64,000 nt of DNA from Ophiostoma sp. CBS 140.51 (taxonomy: Eukaryota > Ascomycota > Sordariomycetes > Ophiostomatales > Ophiostomataceae). The notes under the pieces are model-generated. The model made no database searches, had not been told where the DNA came from, and saw nothing but the letters and a program-made list of their open reading frames with translations. Shown in pieces: positions 26,801-36,388 of the stretch. The stretch covers positions 1 to 64,000 of the forward strand of contig JANSLP010000178.1 of the NCBI GenBank assembly GCA_029298735.1, given 5' to 3'. Within the stretch, counting starts at the first letter, position 1; every line of letters begins with the position of its first letter. The position numbers and the translations under genes are program-made.

Positions 26801-29065
26801 CGACGAAGGTGCAATGTACGTCACCAGATCAAAGTAGTCCTTCTTGACGACACCTTCGACATCGGGCAGGTCACGGTCGCTGCGGATGATGACGGCAGCC
26901 TTTTCATTGGGCTTGGTCTTGTGCACATGGATGCGGTAGCCGCCGCCCAGCTTGTCCTTGAGCGCCACCGACGAGCCGTCAGCGCGGAGTGTGCCCTTTG
27001 ACAAAATGGCAATATGATCAGACAACAAATCGGCCTCGTCCAAAAAGTGGGTGGTCATGATAATGGTGCGGCGGCCGCGCTCGGCCAGCAGAATATCCCA
27101 GATCTTGCGGCGACTCAGGGGGTCGAGACCACTGGACACTTCGTCAACACAGCAAACGGCGCTGCCACCCGTAAGCATCATTCCCAGCTGCAGCTTGCGC
27201 TGCTGTCCACCCGACAGTGTCTTGGCGCGCGCAGTGGCCTTGTGTTCGAGGTCGACGGACTTGATGAGATCGCGAATTTCCTCACGGGAGGCACAGTTGT
27301 ATGGCGACTTGAGGCGGTTGAAGATGTGCAGGTGCTCTTCAACGGTGATCTGGTCCCACATGACGTTCTTTTGGGGTGCAATACCGAGTCCACGTGTGCC
27401 GTCCAAAGTGATGCGGCCGCTGGTCAGTTTGCTTGTACCGGCAATGGCGTCGAGTGTCGTACTCTTGCCGCTACCGTTGGCGCCGAGCAGGACTAAGATC
27501 TGGCCGTGCACGGCGGACAATGTGAGCTCCTTGACGGCGTGCACGGGCGCAGGCGCCTTCTTGATCCAGCCAAAGGCACGACGAAGCGGGCCCGGCGTGT
27601 AAGTCTTGCTGAAGTGGTCCAGCTGCAGGGCAGGGAGAGGCTGGCCATTCTCGTCGACGCCGCCGTCAGCCGGTCTGTTCTCGATGGTGCGGCCGGTTGT
27701 AATGGTGCCGTAGAGGTAGCGCTCAATGTAGGCACCGATGATTGGATAGATGATGATTTGCAAAACGAGAAAGACCCAGAGGACAATGCCGGGAATGTTC
27801 CAGGGGCTGTCGGGAGCCACTTTCACGAGGTTGATGGGCCACTGCTTCTTCTCCCAACGGGCGATGTTGGTGACAAAGTACACATAGTTGCAAGGCGCAA
27901 ACAACAAGCTCAAGACGGCAACGGTGCCCGTCGGCGGGCGGGTGAGAGTCTGAGCGATAATGGCGAGCAGAAGATAGACAATGGTGACGGAAACACCACT
28001 GAGCTGCGAGCGGCGGAAGAGCGAGGAGCCGAGAAGCGACATGGATGCCAGTGCCAAGCCGACGGTGACGTGATAGAGAATGATGACGGCAGCGTTGGAG
28101 TGGGCAAAGACGCTGGCCGAGACAATGGCCGAGCCGAGAATCCAACCCGGTGCATAGAGGGCGACGAACGAAAAGTGGTACGACACAAGACGTGCCACTT
28201 GAGCCTCACCCCAACGGCGGCCGCCTTCGGAGGTAGCCATCATGGAGTCGATGAGTGTCGACATACCCAGCTCGCGCTCCGTGGCCACGAAGCCGGTCAA
28301 GTGGTAGCAGATGCCAATGACGCCGGAAATAAAAGCGACAGCCAAGAAGTTGATCAGGGACGTCTGATATTGCGTACGGATCTCGTCGCTGCGCTCGTCA
28401 GGCGTGAGCGAGGTGAATGGGTATTCGTGGACATCGCCGTTGGCAAGAACGTTGTCGCTGGCGCCGGTGCCAGTCTGCTGGCCGACAATGGCGGTGTCAA
28501 TGGCGTGCTGAAAGGGCAGCATGTACACCTCGCCGTCGTTTGTGCTCTTGTCGACGTTAATCTTGCCGGCGCCCAGCGAGCCGTCGAGGCGGATGTCGTA
28601 CTGCCAGATGCCACCGGAGCCCTCATCCGGGGAGGCTACAAAGAAGACGGCGCCATAGCACGTGGTCACGCCGCGCAAGCTGCTGTGGCAGACAGTGTCG
28701 ATCTGAGAGTCGTTGGCTAGGCGGACGACGATACTGCCTGCATCTTCGACTTGCTTAGCGACGCTGTCGATGACGGCATCAATGGCGCCACCTGCGAGTC
28801 CTCCATTGTAGAATGCGACGGTATGGCGACCAGTCGAGGCGGCGTCGGTGAGCGCGTCAGACAGCGACAACAAGGGTTTGAGAGTACCGACACCAAAGAC
28901 GGCTGGCGGGACGAAGAGGTATTTGGCGAACGAGAAGAAGGCGAAGAGGATGAGGGGGATAATGAGGGCACGGATGACAGTGGCGATCGGATTCCGGATC
29001 AGGACGATGCGCACGTTCTTGGCCGAGAGCGTCCAGACCTGGCGGAAGAAGAGGCCGGCACCCAT
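23900..29065 (-). CDS. ABCA-type full ABC transporter
   Basis: A 1721-residue intronless protein with the order TMD1-NBD1-TMD2-NBD2, typical of the ABCA (lipid-type) subfamily. A first helix (about 27-50) is followed by a large extracytoplasmic loop and a helix bundle (about 235-448). NBD1 has Walker A GANGSGKST (528-536), signature LSGGQ (617-621), Walker B ending VDE (640-642) and switch His673. A second TMD includes a Ser/Asn-rich loop. NBD2 has GPNGAGKST (1365-1373), LSGGN (1461-1465), ILDEP (about 1483-1487) and His1517. The C-terminus is an Ala run followed by a basic-aromatic tail KKKWWKFGSR. In NBD1 the residue after the catalytic Glu is Val, where Pro is usual (DEVSSGLDP). ABCA proteins generally move lipids or amphipathic compounds; the substrate here is unknown. 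No neighbouring gene suggests a toxin or metabolite cluster. Confidence 0.95.
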   Translation of the reverse strand: MGAGLFFRQVWTLSAKNVRIVLIRNPIATVIRALIIPLILFAFFSFAKYLFVPPAVFGVGTLKPLLSLSDALTDAASTGRHTVAFYNGGLAGGAIDAVIDSVAKQVEDAGSIVVRLANDSQIDTVCHSSLRGVTTCYGAVFFVASPDEGSGGIWQYDIRLDGSLGAGKINVDKSTNDGEVYMLPFQHAIDTAIVGQQTGTGASDNVLANGDVHEYPFTSLTPDERSDEIRTQYQTSLINFLAVAFISGVIGICYHLTGFVATERELGMSTLIDSMMATSEGGRRWGEAQVARLVSYHFSFVALYAPGWILGSAIVSASVFAHSNAAVIILYHVTVGLALASMSLLGSSLFRRSQLSGVSVTIVYLLLAIIAQTLTRPPTGTVAVLSLLFAPCNYVYFVTNIARWEKKQWPINLVKVAPDSPWNIPGIVLWVFLVLQIIIYPIIGAYIERYLYGTITTGRTIENRPADGGVDENGQPLPALQLDHFSKTYTPGPLRRAFGWIKKAPAPVHAVKELTLSAVHGQILVLLGANGSGKSTTLDAIAGTSKLTSGRITLDGTRGLGIAPQKNVMWDQITVEEHLHIFNRLKSPYNCASREEIRDLIKSVDLEHKATARAKTLSGGQQRKLQLGMMLTGGSAVCCVDEVSSGLDPLSRRKIWDILLAERGRRTIIMTTHFLDEADLLSDHIAILSKGTLRADGSSVALKDKLGGGYRIHVHKTKPNEKAAVIIRSDRDLPDVEGVVKKDYFDLVTYIAPSSSLAAQAIRTLEAAGVTDYRFSGPTLEDVFLQLAEEVQQEQEEHERNQAADSGSGSEHGQESSTSVVGEKQQVSDEVQPAASGMLVPNSIDSPNNNGGLKLLSGRKIGYWKQAQVLFRKRFIVFKHNWVPSAAALAIPVLAAGLVTLFVRNQKPVGCSSSEQLSNDDPQNLADAGDILFLVAGPATRFSDINSIVNLFTPMFTNSSTNSSSSGSGSSSNDTSIVSQIFQNITLADTFDDFNELIIQYRKNVTPAGFWLGDSTSPPTVAYLGDYLDQVNSFFGQNLMNVLLANLSISANYADFDIPWSPSTGKSLQMLVYVCLACAAYPGFFSLYPNLERRRHVRGLEYSNGVRALPLWMAYVGFDFAIVLVSSTLMTILFAALSGVWYHVGYLFLIFALYGLASALLAYNISLFSRNQLTAYAFTAAYQAIIFLVYMIAYLATITYAPVNHIDADLLIVHFVASAVAPIGSVIRSLFVVLNLFSVTCDGTVISSNPGKFTLYGGPIFYLIWQSILLFAILLWFDSGNVGASFYRLTRMLRRQKTTAPQPAVDVNGDAFPEDNGPHIGDGGNPDASDRGLCVSHVTKTFKKNTAIDNVSFDVNHSEVFALLGPNGAGKSTTISMIRGDLKPDDGDVFVEGLSVTKKLVAARGSLGVCPQFDAVDQMTVREHLRFYARVRGIEDVEYNVQAVIRAVGLRAFSDRQAHALSGGNKRKLSLGIALMGNPAVVILDEPSSGLDAAAKRIMWRTLAATVPGRSILLTTHSMEEADALAGRAGILAKRMLAAGGTDDLRARFGNRLYVHLVSRGAPRTSDVDTARLRQWVQDTFPRVEIEKETYHGQMRFAIPLGDAGHSDNAKEADLDDDSSSHATPSEKNVATTTTTTSNSLNLASASSSTSAIGRLVVMLDEQREALGIDHYSVSPTTLDQVFLEIVGRHNIQEEGYHREEEAAAAAAAAQKKKWWKFGSR

Positions 29066-32000
29066 GGTGAAAGCGGCGGTATCCGGTTCTGGGGAGGTCG
29101 TGGAGGGACGGGGGGTGGGTTGAACGAGGGGACGGATCTCAGTATGACGCCATGTGTTCGTTGAAGAGTGTCGAAAGTGTGATCGTGAATAGGTACGTGT
29201 TGTGATTTGTGGCTACACGAAGTAAACGACGTTGTTCACAGATTCACAAAAAGTTGGTCGTGTGTGGTCGTGTGTGGTCGTGTTGACGTTTCGAGTGAGT
29301 GTGGTGATCGTCGCGCAGGGTCCGTTTCGGGGTTGTCGCGCACAGTCGCATCGATCGTCGATGGGTTCGATGGATTCGATCTGGTGGGAGCAGTGACGAA
29401 ATCTGTTGCAATTCGTTGTGTTCGGCAAAGTAAAAGACGAAAAAAAGACGAATAGTAACGAAAGAATGACAACAAGTCAAGGTCAAAGAAAGTCAAGAAA
29501 GAGCGAGAAGCGAACGCCTGGTTAAGAGACGTTTAGTCGGGATGCGGGCCAAGATTCGAGCCGACCTTTTTTGCAATCAAAAAAACGTCAGCCTGGGCTC
29601 TTGTCTCCCTTAAAGGCGAGAGCTTTTTTTTCTCGTGGTTGCACACAAACGGGAAGCTGCTGCGCCCGATGACGAGGACAAGACGAAACCAAAAAGGAGA
29701 GACAATAAAAAGGCGTGAAAGAATGCAATGAAAAACGGAGGAAAGAAAACACGACGCGGCCAGAACTCTGGGAATGTAAGAAGTGAAGAAAATGGTCTCA
29801 AAATTGTCTCCAATGATCTGCAGTGGATAGAAAAGTTGCCGTGCCTCGTGTTTTTGGGTCGAATTCCCCAGTTGAGGCAATCTAAGCAGGGCGGTCCCTG
29901 GTTGGCGGGCGTAATTTTGGGTGTTTTGTATATTTTTCGGGGCTTTCGCTGCGCCCGATTTCCCCGTACTTTCAATTGAGGCTCGACAATTGCATGAGAG
30001 AGATACAAAATCGTGAGGAATCGTAGAACGACAAAAAAAAGGGGGGGAGGAAGATAGAGGATGAATACGACACAAACGGGCAAGAACTTCAATGAGCTCG
30101 CATGAGGAAGCTGCGAGCCACTACTGATACTGTCGACGTATGGCGCCCGGAGTATTTGGCTCGAGATCAAGCTCCGTTACTAGGAAATGCTAAAAACAGC
30201 TTGTATCAAGATCAAGGGAGAAAGAGGAAGGTACTTTTGGATGGCAGAGGAGGAGGCAAAAGTCTGGCAAAGTCTACCAAAGTCTGGCCAAGCTGTAAGC
30301 CAAGAGGGCCAAGGAGAGTCCAAGAAGACCAAGAGCAGTCACACCTGCCGTTTGTGCCTTCTTTTGTTAGCCCAGAGCCAATGTACGCGTATTCGACTTT
30401 TGCTCTTCCCTTCTGTTTGGCAGTGGCTCTTTCCTCTCGTTTTCTGTTTTCGCGATCGCGCTTGCCTGCACGTCAGTTTGGAATCTTTTTTCCGTCGTGC
30501 TTGCCAAATTGCTGCATTAGCATTCCTGCGTGCACAATCGCACCTTCCGCGCCCGACGCCATGGTTGCTGAAGAGGCGAGAACAGGCCAAAAGGGGAAGC
30601 TGCGAAAGAGGGGGAAACGGCTGCCCTTACGAGGACGAATCGCAACGAAGCATTTGGCGAGCTTCCAACAACGAGCTTTCTCATGTCAAACCGTTTGTGG
30701 CATGACTGACAGACAGCAAGACGGGCTCGACAGGGAGACGGCTGTAACAGCTCCAACAACACTAGCACAACGCCTTCCGGGAAGACTGCGGGATAGCGTG
30801 CTCCTTTTTGCGGGCGCGGATCCAACGGATCCAACGGATTCAAGGGAGCCAGGAAGCCACGGGGAAAGGCCAGCGCCCAATTGCCCTATGAGGAGCTGAT
30901 CATAGGGAAAGGCTCTCCCTTTTTTGGCTGTGTTGATGAATCCTGTGAGACATTTCCCCGACCCTGGTCCTGCACGTCGGGTCCACCATCAGCCTTGCAA
31001 GCCACGCAGAACGGTGAAGGGAGCGATAAGAAGAGGCAATCTGCAACAATAGAGGAGAAAGATGAAAATACGGCCCCGAGAAAACGGGCTGTTATTGTAT
31101 TACCAAGAGCTCGGCTCCGGCTTGGCAGACAACCATCCCGGGAAAGCTTACGGAAATGGAGGCGGAATACCAAGACGAAAGAAGTCGAGACTCGGGTCCG
31201 CATTGCCTGTTCTCTCCACAGCCAAGGCAAGGATACGACGGCTGTGGCGTCGGCATTTCAAAGGATTGTTTTGACAGGTTCGAACTGTGCTTCCCAGGCT
31301 CACGGTTGCGCTCCGACCTGGTTCAAAACCTGATGCAGGTCCGACCGCGTGTTGACGCCCTGTCGCTCGCTATCCTGTTGGGGGACGATCATGGCGATCA
31401 TGGCTTTGATGGCGAGTACAAGTCCGACGCCAGCTTTTACGAATATGTCCATTGGTCCAGAGCGGACGTGCAAGTGGAAAAGTACTTATCCAAGCATTCA
31501 GTGATATTCAAGGGAAACTCTGCTTGAGCACAACCTCATATATGCTCCCGAATATCTTCTGCAGGTGCCATGAACATCGATGCATGAAGAAAAAGGCGGA
31601 AGAAAAGAGGCTCGAGAGGCCAAGGCGGCAATGGCGACAGCTGTGCACAGTCTTTCTTGGTCGGAAGAGAAGAAGAGAGACAAGCTCTGTCGGGCGGCAC
31701 GGCAGTCTTTCCCAAGACCCTGGTCGACTTACATGTCCATCACCGCACGGGGCTCCCCTCTTCACGGACATCAAGTTTGTGCTGACGGTGAGACTGTATT
31801 TGGGAGATGGACAAGTGATTTTCATCTTTCTTTGTCTGTTCAGCTGGCCTTGCAACAAGAGATGTATTGTTGAGTTTGGATCACCACAGCCCACACGTCC
31901 ATGTGTGCAATCCAACTCGAGAGTTCACGAACAGCAACAACGCATCAACATTTGCCACATACTTTTTTTTATTCCTTATATTTTTCTATATGAGCAAGTA

Positions 32001-34036
32001 GAAACTTGTAAATATTTAGCTTGGTTTGGTTTTTTTTTATTGATTTTTTTTTTCAATAAAAAGATTAATATCCATTTCCACATGAAAATAAAATACGTCG
32101 ATAAAGCAACCCGTTCCCATACATTTCTCATGTTCCACTGCCGCCCAACACGACAATCTCAGAGCAGACACGAAAGATGTGATCTGCGCCAGAGCCAGAC
32201 AAAGAAGTTATATTTTCATAATCAAGAATCGACACAGTGTCCGAACGTTTCCTGCAATACACCGAATGTACATGTAGAACTACGAGAAGAGTACGAGGAT
32301 GGTACTGATATCAAAATGTAACCAAACAGACGTTTCTTCTTCACGAGGCCCGTGTGCAAAACCAAACTTGTTGACAACACAGACAATGAGGGAAAGCAAG
32401 AGAACAAGCACTTGGTGAGATTGGGCAGGCCTGGATCACGGAGTAGACTCGACTTAACTCGACGAGCTGGGATGTCAGACAAAAAAGAGGCTCTTGCGTC
32501 AACTAAACTTGGGCCCTTGCTTTGTCTCGCTCTTTGACTTCCGGCCGATGATCGACATCCATGCCTTCCCCATTGTCTTTTCCTCCAGGGGTAATCGTTG
32601 TGAAGGCGGGTGACGACAAGGGCACACCGATAACCTTTTCCCTCAATGGCCCTAGTTTCATGAACATGGCGAACCTTGAGAGGATCTTGCATTTTCTGCT
32701 CTTACGGGATTTTTTCTTCCCTTCTTTCTTCACACCATATTATGTCAACAAACATAAAATTACTCTGCACACAAAATTGCACACCATACTCATTTTACTG
32801 TCAACCCGGTATTGTACACTCCATCCTCCATGCAGGTACTCGGCACTATTTACCACCATTCGGAGTGATTTCTGTCTGTTGTCTTGTCTGGACCTGAGAC
32901 TCTCCCGTCTTCTGCACTCCTACCTGCCGGTAGTCTCACCGCTTTGCATTCAGGAACGGGAGGCACAAGACAGAAAAGGACAGGACAAAAAACGCCCTGA
33001 CCTTCTTTGAGCGGTGTTCCCCGCACGCCTTGACAAGCGTTCGGGCTATGTACCGATGCAACTGTGAGACGTGACGCAAGGTACCACACTGACTTTTCTG
33101 GTATGCTCGGATGAAAGTAAGCATTGGGTGTGGTAGGAAGGAAACTGGAAAAAAGTGATGGACAGGGCAGAGCAAATTTTGATAGGATAAAATACTAGCC
33201 AGGAACTCAACAAGGCAAGATACAACGGCTAGGCTACACTCGAACAGGATTCGAAAAGTCGAGCAAAAGAAATAAGAGGCCCCGGCGCATGCAGCTGGTG
33301 CTGATCATTGCCATCCTGTGTGGAGAAGTTCAAATAGATACGATGTCTACATCGAGGAGAAGATACCTACCGGGGTAAGGGCACGGATCGCCGTCTCTCC
33401 TCACTATTTTCTCTGAAAGTTTTAGTAGGTGATGCTCTGCAGGTCGAGGTGCAATTCCGTGTGTGCTCTTGTATGGCACGTTTGTTCTGTCTGAGAGCAC
33501 ATGGGCCTAGGAAAAGAATACGACACAACTAAAGACGAAACAAATCCTTACAGGCAACATCTGTAAGACCGAACGGGAAGGAGGCCGCTTGGCAGTGCAT
33601 AGCTTGCCCAGGCTGGCTTGCCCAGATGGCCTGCCCAGATGGCCTGCCCAGACCGGCTGTCAAAGACTGAACTGAACGATGTACCTGGATCGTGTGCTAC
33701 TGAGATTAAGCGTTGATGATTGACGATCCGGACGAGAACCGCTGTCCATATGAGGACAAGTCTAATGGACCTGGCTGCAGGAAAAGAGATCCAAGCACTG
33801 CACTTCCACACACTTGCACCCACCATCATGGCGAGTTTGTGGAGTGCGGATGGTAGATCACAGACGGCACGAACAAGTCTCACGACGGAGAAGAGGGAGG
33901 AGTGGAGGTCAATGAAGAGGAGGCAAGTGCGTAGATGGTTGCGTTGTCATCTCGCTCGAGAGGGATCTTCCTCTCCTCTCGAAGACAATGGGGCTTCTTG
34001 TCTTCACCAGTCTTTTTCATCTCTTCATCTCTTGTG
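29066..34036. other. Intergenic region with ABC transporter leader; no supported gene
   Basis: From 29066 to about 30060 the + strand is purine-rich in patches, giving a pyrimidine-rich leader for the leftward ABC transporter. It includes a 10-bp tandem repeat (TGGTCGTGTG, 29255-29284). From 30102 to 32321 a chain of overlapping + strand open frames (30102-30899, 30881-31333, 31156-31527, 31452-32321) switches frame three times and has no recognisable family. An AT-rich island lies at about 31960-32105. Short tandem repeats occur at 30818-30844 (9-mers) and 33602-33655 (13-14-mers). I see no credible spliced gene. Confidence 0.4.
33602..33655. repeat. Short tandem repeat, 13-14-bp unit, four copies
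   Basis: Four imperfect copies of a unit close to GCCTGCCCAGATG lie head to tail. The copies differ at one to three positions. They are non-coding and lie about 550 bp upstream of the MWHR-repeat protein gene. Confidence 0.75.
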
Positions 34037-34043
34037 TATATAA
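34037..34043 (+). promoter_or_regulatory. TATA box of the MWHR-repeat protein gene
   Basis: TATATAA lies 147 bp upstream of the ATG at 34190. A C/T-rich, A-interrupted leader typical of fungal 5' UTRs follows it. The spacing suits a leader of roughly 80-110 nt. Confidence 0.55.
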
Positions 34044-34189
34044 CGTGGCCATCCCCACTGATCGCTCCGATATCATGTCTTGCTTGGACAAGGCACTTTT
34101 CCATCTTACATACTCCAACATCTCGTCAACAGCAACTTTGTATCATCTGTCTCATTATATCCTTCACAACACCCGCTTTCACCTTCACA

Positions 34190-34705
34190 ATGTGGTCCCG
34201 CGCACTCTTCTTTGCTGAGCCGGCCGTCGACGCCGCGCCGCCCATGTGGCACCGCCCTTCTGCTCCCGGTGGCCAGTTGATTTCTCTGGACCCCGTGGTC
34301 TCGGCCACGCCTATGTGGCACCGTCCCTTGGCCAGTGCTACAGAAGCCGTGCCTATATTTGAAGAGGCCGTCGTCAGCCCTTCGCACATGTGGCACCGCG
34401 CACCCACGGGCATGCCCATGTGCCCCTGCTGCACGAGCCCCACGGCCGAGGGTCTGGCCCGGGCGGAGCGTGCCGAGGCCGAGATGTCGACGCCGCCGAG
34501 AAGCCCGGTCTCGATGTTCTCTGGTGTCCGGCCCTCGACGACTGCTACGACGGCCACGCGTCGCAGCTCCGAGAGTGCATTCAGTGTGAGCTCTGCTGGG
34601 GACGCACCTAGTCGCCGCCTTCAGCACCAGGCATCCTCCTTCAGCCTGCGGATCAAGCGCAGCTTTGCCCGCCTCCGTGGCCGGTCGAGCGTTGAGTCTC
34701 TGTAA
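34190..34705 (+). CDS. Small protein with repeated MWHR motifs, function unknown
   Basis: A 171-residue single-exon protein that I do not recognise. The start is the first in-frame ATG after the TATA box, in a good fungal context (TTCACAATG). MWHR occurs at residues 19, 42 and 67, and MWSR at residue 1. Each internal copy follows an acidic/Val-rich lead of about ten residues ending near Pro, so the N-terminal half reads as three imperfect 23-25-residue units. After the last unit comes MPMCPCC (about 75-81), then a Ser/Thr/Arg-rich, apparently disordered middle, and a basic amphipathic C-terminus (SLRIKRSFARLRGRS). There is no signal peptide or membrane helix. The conserved Trp-His-Arg sets and Cys cluster could bind metal or a partner, but this is speculation. 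GC-rich third positions and the clean promoter support a real gene. Confidence 0.78.
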   Translation: MWSRALFFAEPAVDAAPPMWHRPSAPGGQLISLDPVVSATPMWHRPLASATEAVPIFEEAVVSPSHMWHRAPTGMPMCPCCTSPTAEGLARAERAEAEMSTPPRSPVSMFSGVRPSTTATTATRRSSESAFSVSSAGDAPSRRLQHQASSFSLRIKRSFARLRGRSSVESL

Positions 34706-36388
34706 GAGATGAGACGGCACAAAAATAATTGAACAAACCACACACACATATACGCACACACAAAACACCAACAAAAGCAACACAAAAGCAACAACATATA
34801 GTTGACAAACTGACGCCATATCTATCTTTATTTTCCTATCTTGTCTTATTTTCTCCATCTCTTCTTGTCAACCTTTTTGATATACCACTTTTCCAGTCAG
34901 CCTTTGACACTTCTCCATACTTCTCATTACTTTTCTTTCCATGTCTTATTTCCTTTTCCTTATGTGGCACTGAGCCACGCGACTTTCACTCAAAGATACC
35001 AAACACTACGACCCGAACACGGCCTTCTTCTTCTATTTCCTTATTATATTTGTATACTCTCACTTACTCTGGCTTGACCGCCTGTTTCCTTTTATGTTTC
35101 ATTCCATTTCCGTTGCTGTCCTTTCTAGACATCTCTTATGTCTTTTACGGAGCGGTGATATTAGTCTTTCTGTACAGTTAGCAAAAAAAATCAAAGCTTG
35201 CTTCCCTTTCAACTAATAGATGACCTTGACTGTTAGATATCCTGCCATGGTTTATATGCCTTCTCATCTTTAGGAGAAACAACTGCTTCCATTGTCGTCG
35301 GCCGACCTTTTTGTTGCGATGAAACATTGCTCATTGGCCAATTGCCTGAATAACACAAGCAAAAGCACAAGCCAAAAAAGATGAGGCCTATTGGCACAGT
35401 TTTCAACGTCACATTGTGATCAGCCAACTAGCCAAACCTACTCAAGCACAAGGCACCACACAAACCTGCGATCCAGCCAAAAGCCGAACTTTCCAGGGCG
35501 TGCATCCACTTTGACAGCCCGTTGGCTAGGGGCGGGCCCGGAGAAAAAAGTAAATAAAACGAAGAGGCGAGCGCGGATTGACCCGAACGTGGCTTGCCTT
35601 GCCAATTGGTTTCTGATGGCGGCCTGCAGCTGTAACGAAGCTTTCAAGAGCTCTCCCCTTTTGTCAGCTGCTTCGTCAGTCGCTGCTTCTCTGTTTCCAA
35701 TTGATGCATCATAGCTTCCAAATCTGCAGCCAAGCAGGCCATATGCACCTTCCCTATGTTTGTAAACATCAACTCACAAAGGGCGATCCACCTACGTATG
35801 TTGCGCCACAAGCAGAGTGTATCGCTCCTTCCGAGTCTAAGACAAGGCGATTTGCGGCAGCCCGGAATCGTCGGCGTCGCGCTTTCTTGCCCAAATTCGC
35901 CCCCTTGCCTTTTGGATCGCGGGGGATTGTGGTGGAATACAGCCAATACCAACAAAATCCAGTCAACTGAGGCCGCTAAAACCGCCTTTAAAACTCGGCC
36001 CCTACCTCGCGACTAGGCCTCTGTGGTTGTATTAGCGGATCGGCAGTGAAATTATTCAGCCCTCCACACCTGGTTGCTCTTTCCTTAAAAGTTGGGCCAT
36101 AATAGGGGTCCTTCCCCCCTATCGATAATTTTCTTTCTTGACCGACGTCGTTGCATCACAGTTCACAAAACCGCATTGTCTTTGTTTCGCAAGTCTACCG
36201 TATTTTAAGCTTTACTTTTCACCTCCCCTTGGGACAATGGCATCTTGACCTCGAGCGACGACCACAACGACGACCTCTATATTCTCACATACCGAAACGG
36301 GCGAGAAATCAACAAACCCGACATCTTCCAAAAGAAAACAACAACAAAACAAGGAAAATACAGAGCATTGCAACCCGACTTGCCCACC
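34706..36388. other. Intergenic region; no supported gene
   Basis: The first 480 bp are the probable 3' UTR of the MWHR gene and C/T-rich sequence. The remainder has only short unrelated open frames. From about 36100 the sequence acts as leader for the membrane protein gene: a C/A-rich stretch leads to CACCATG at 36389. An open frame upstream of that ATG begins at a non-ATG codon and is not needed. Confidence 0.5.
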
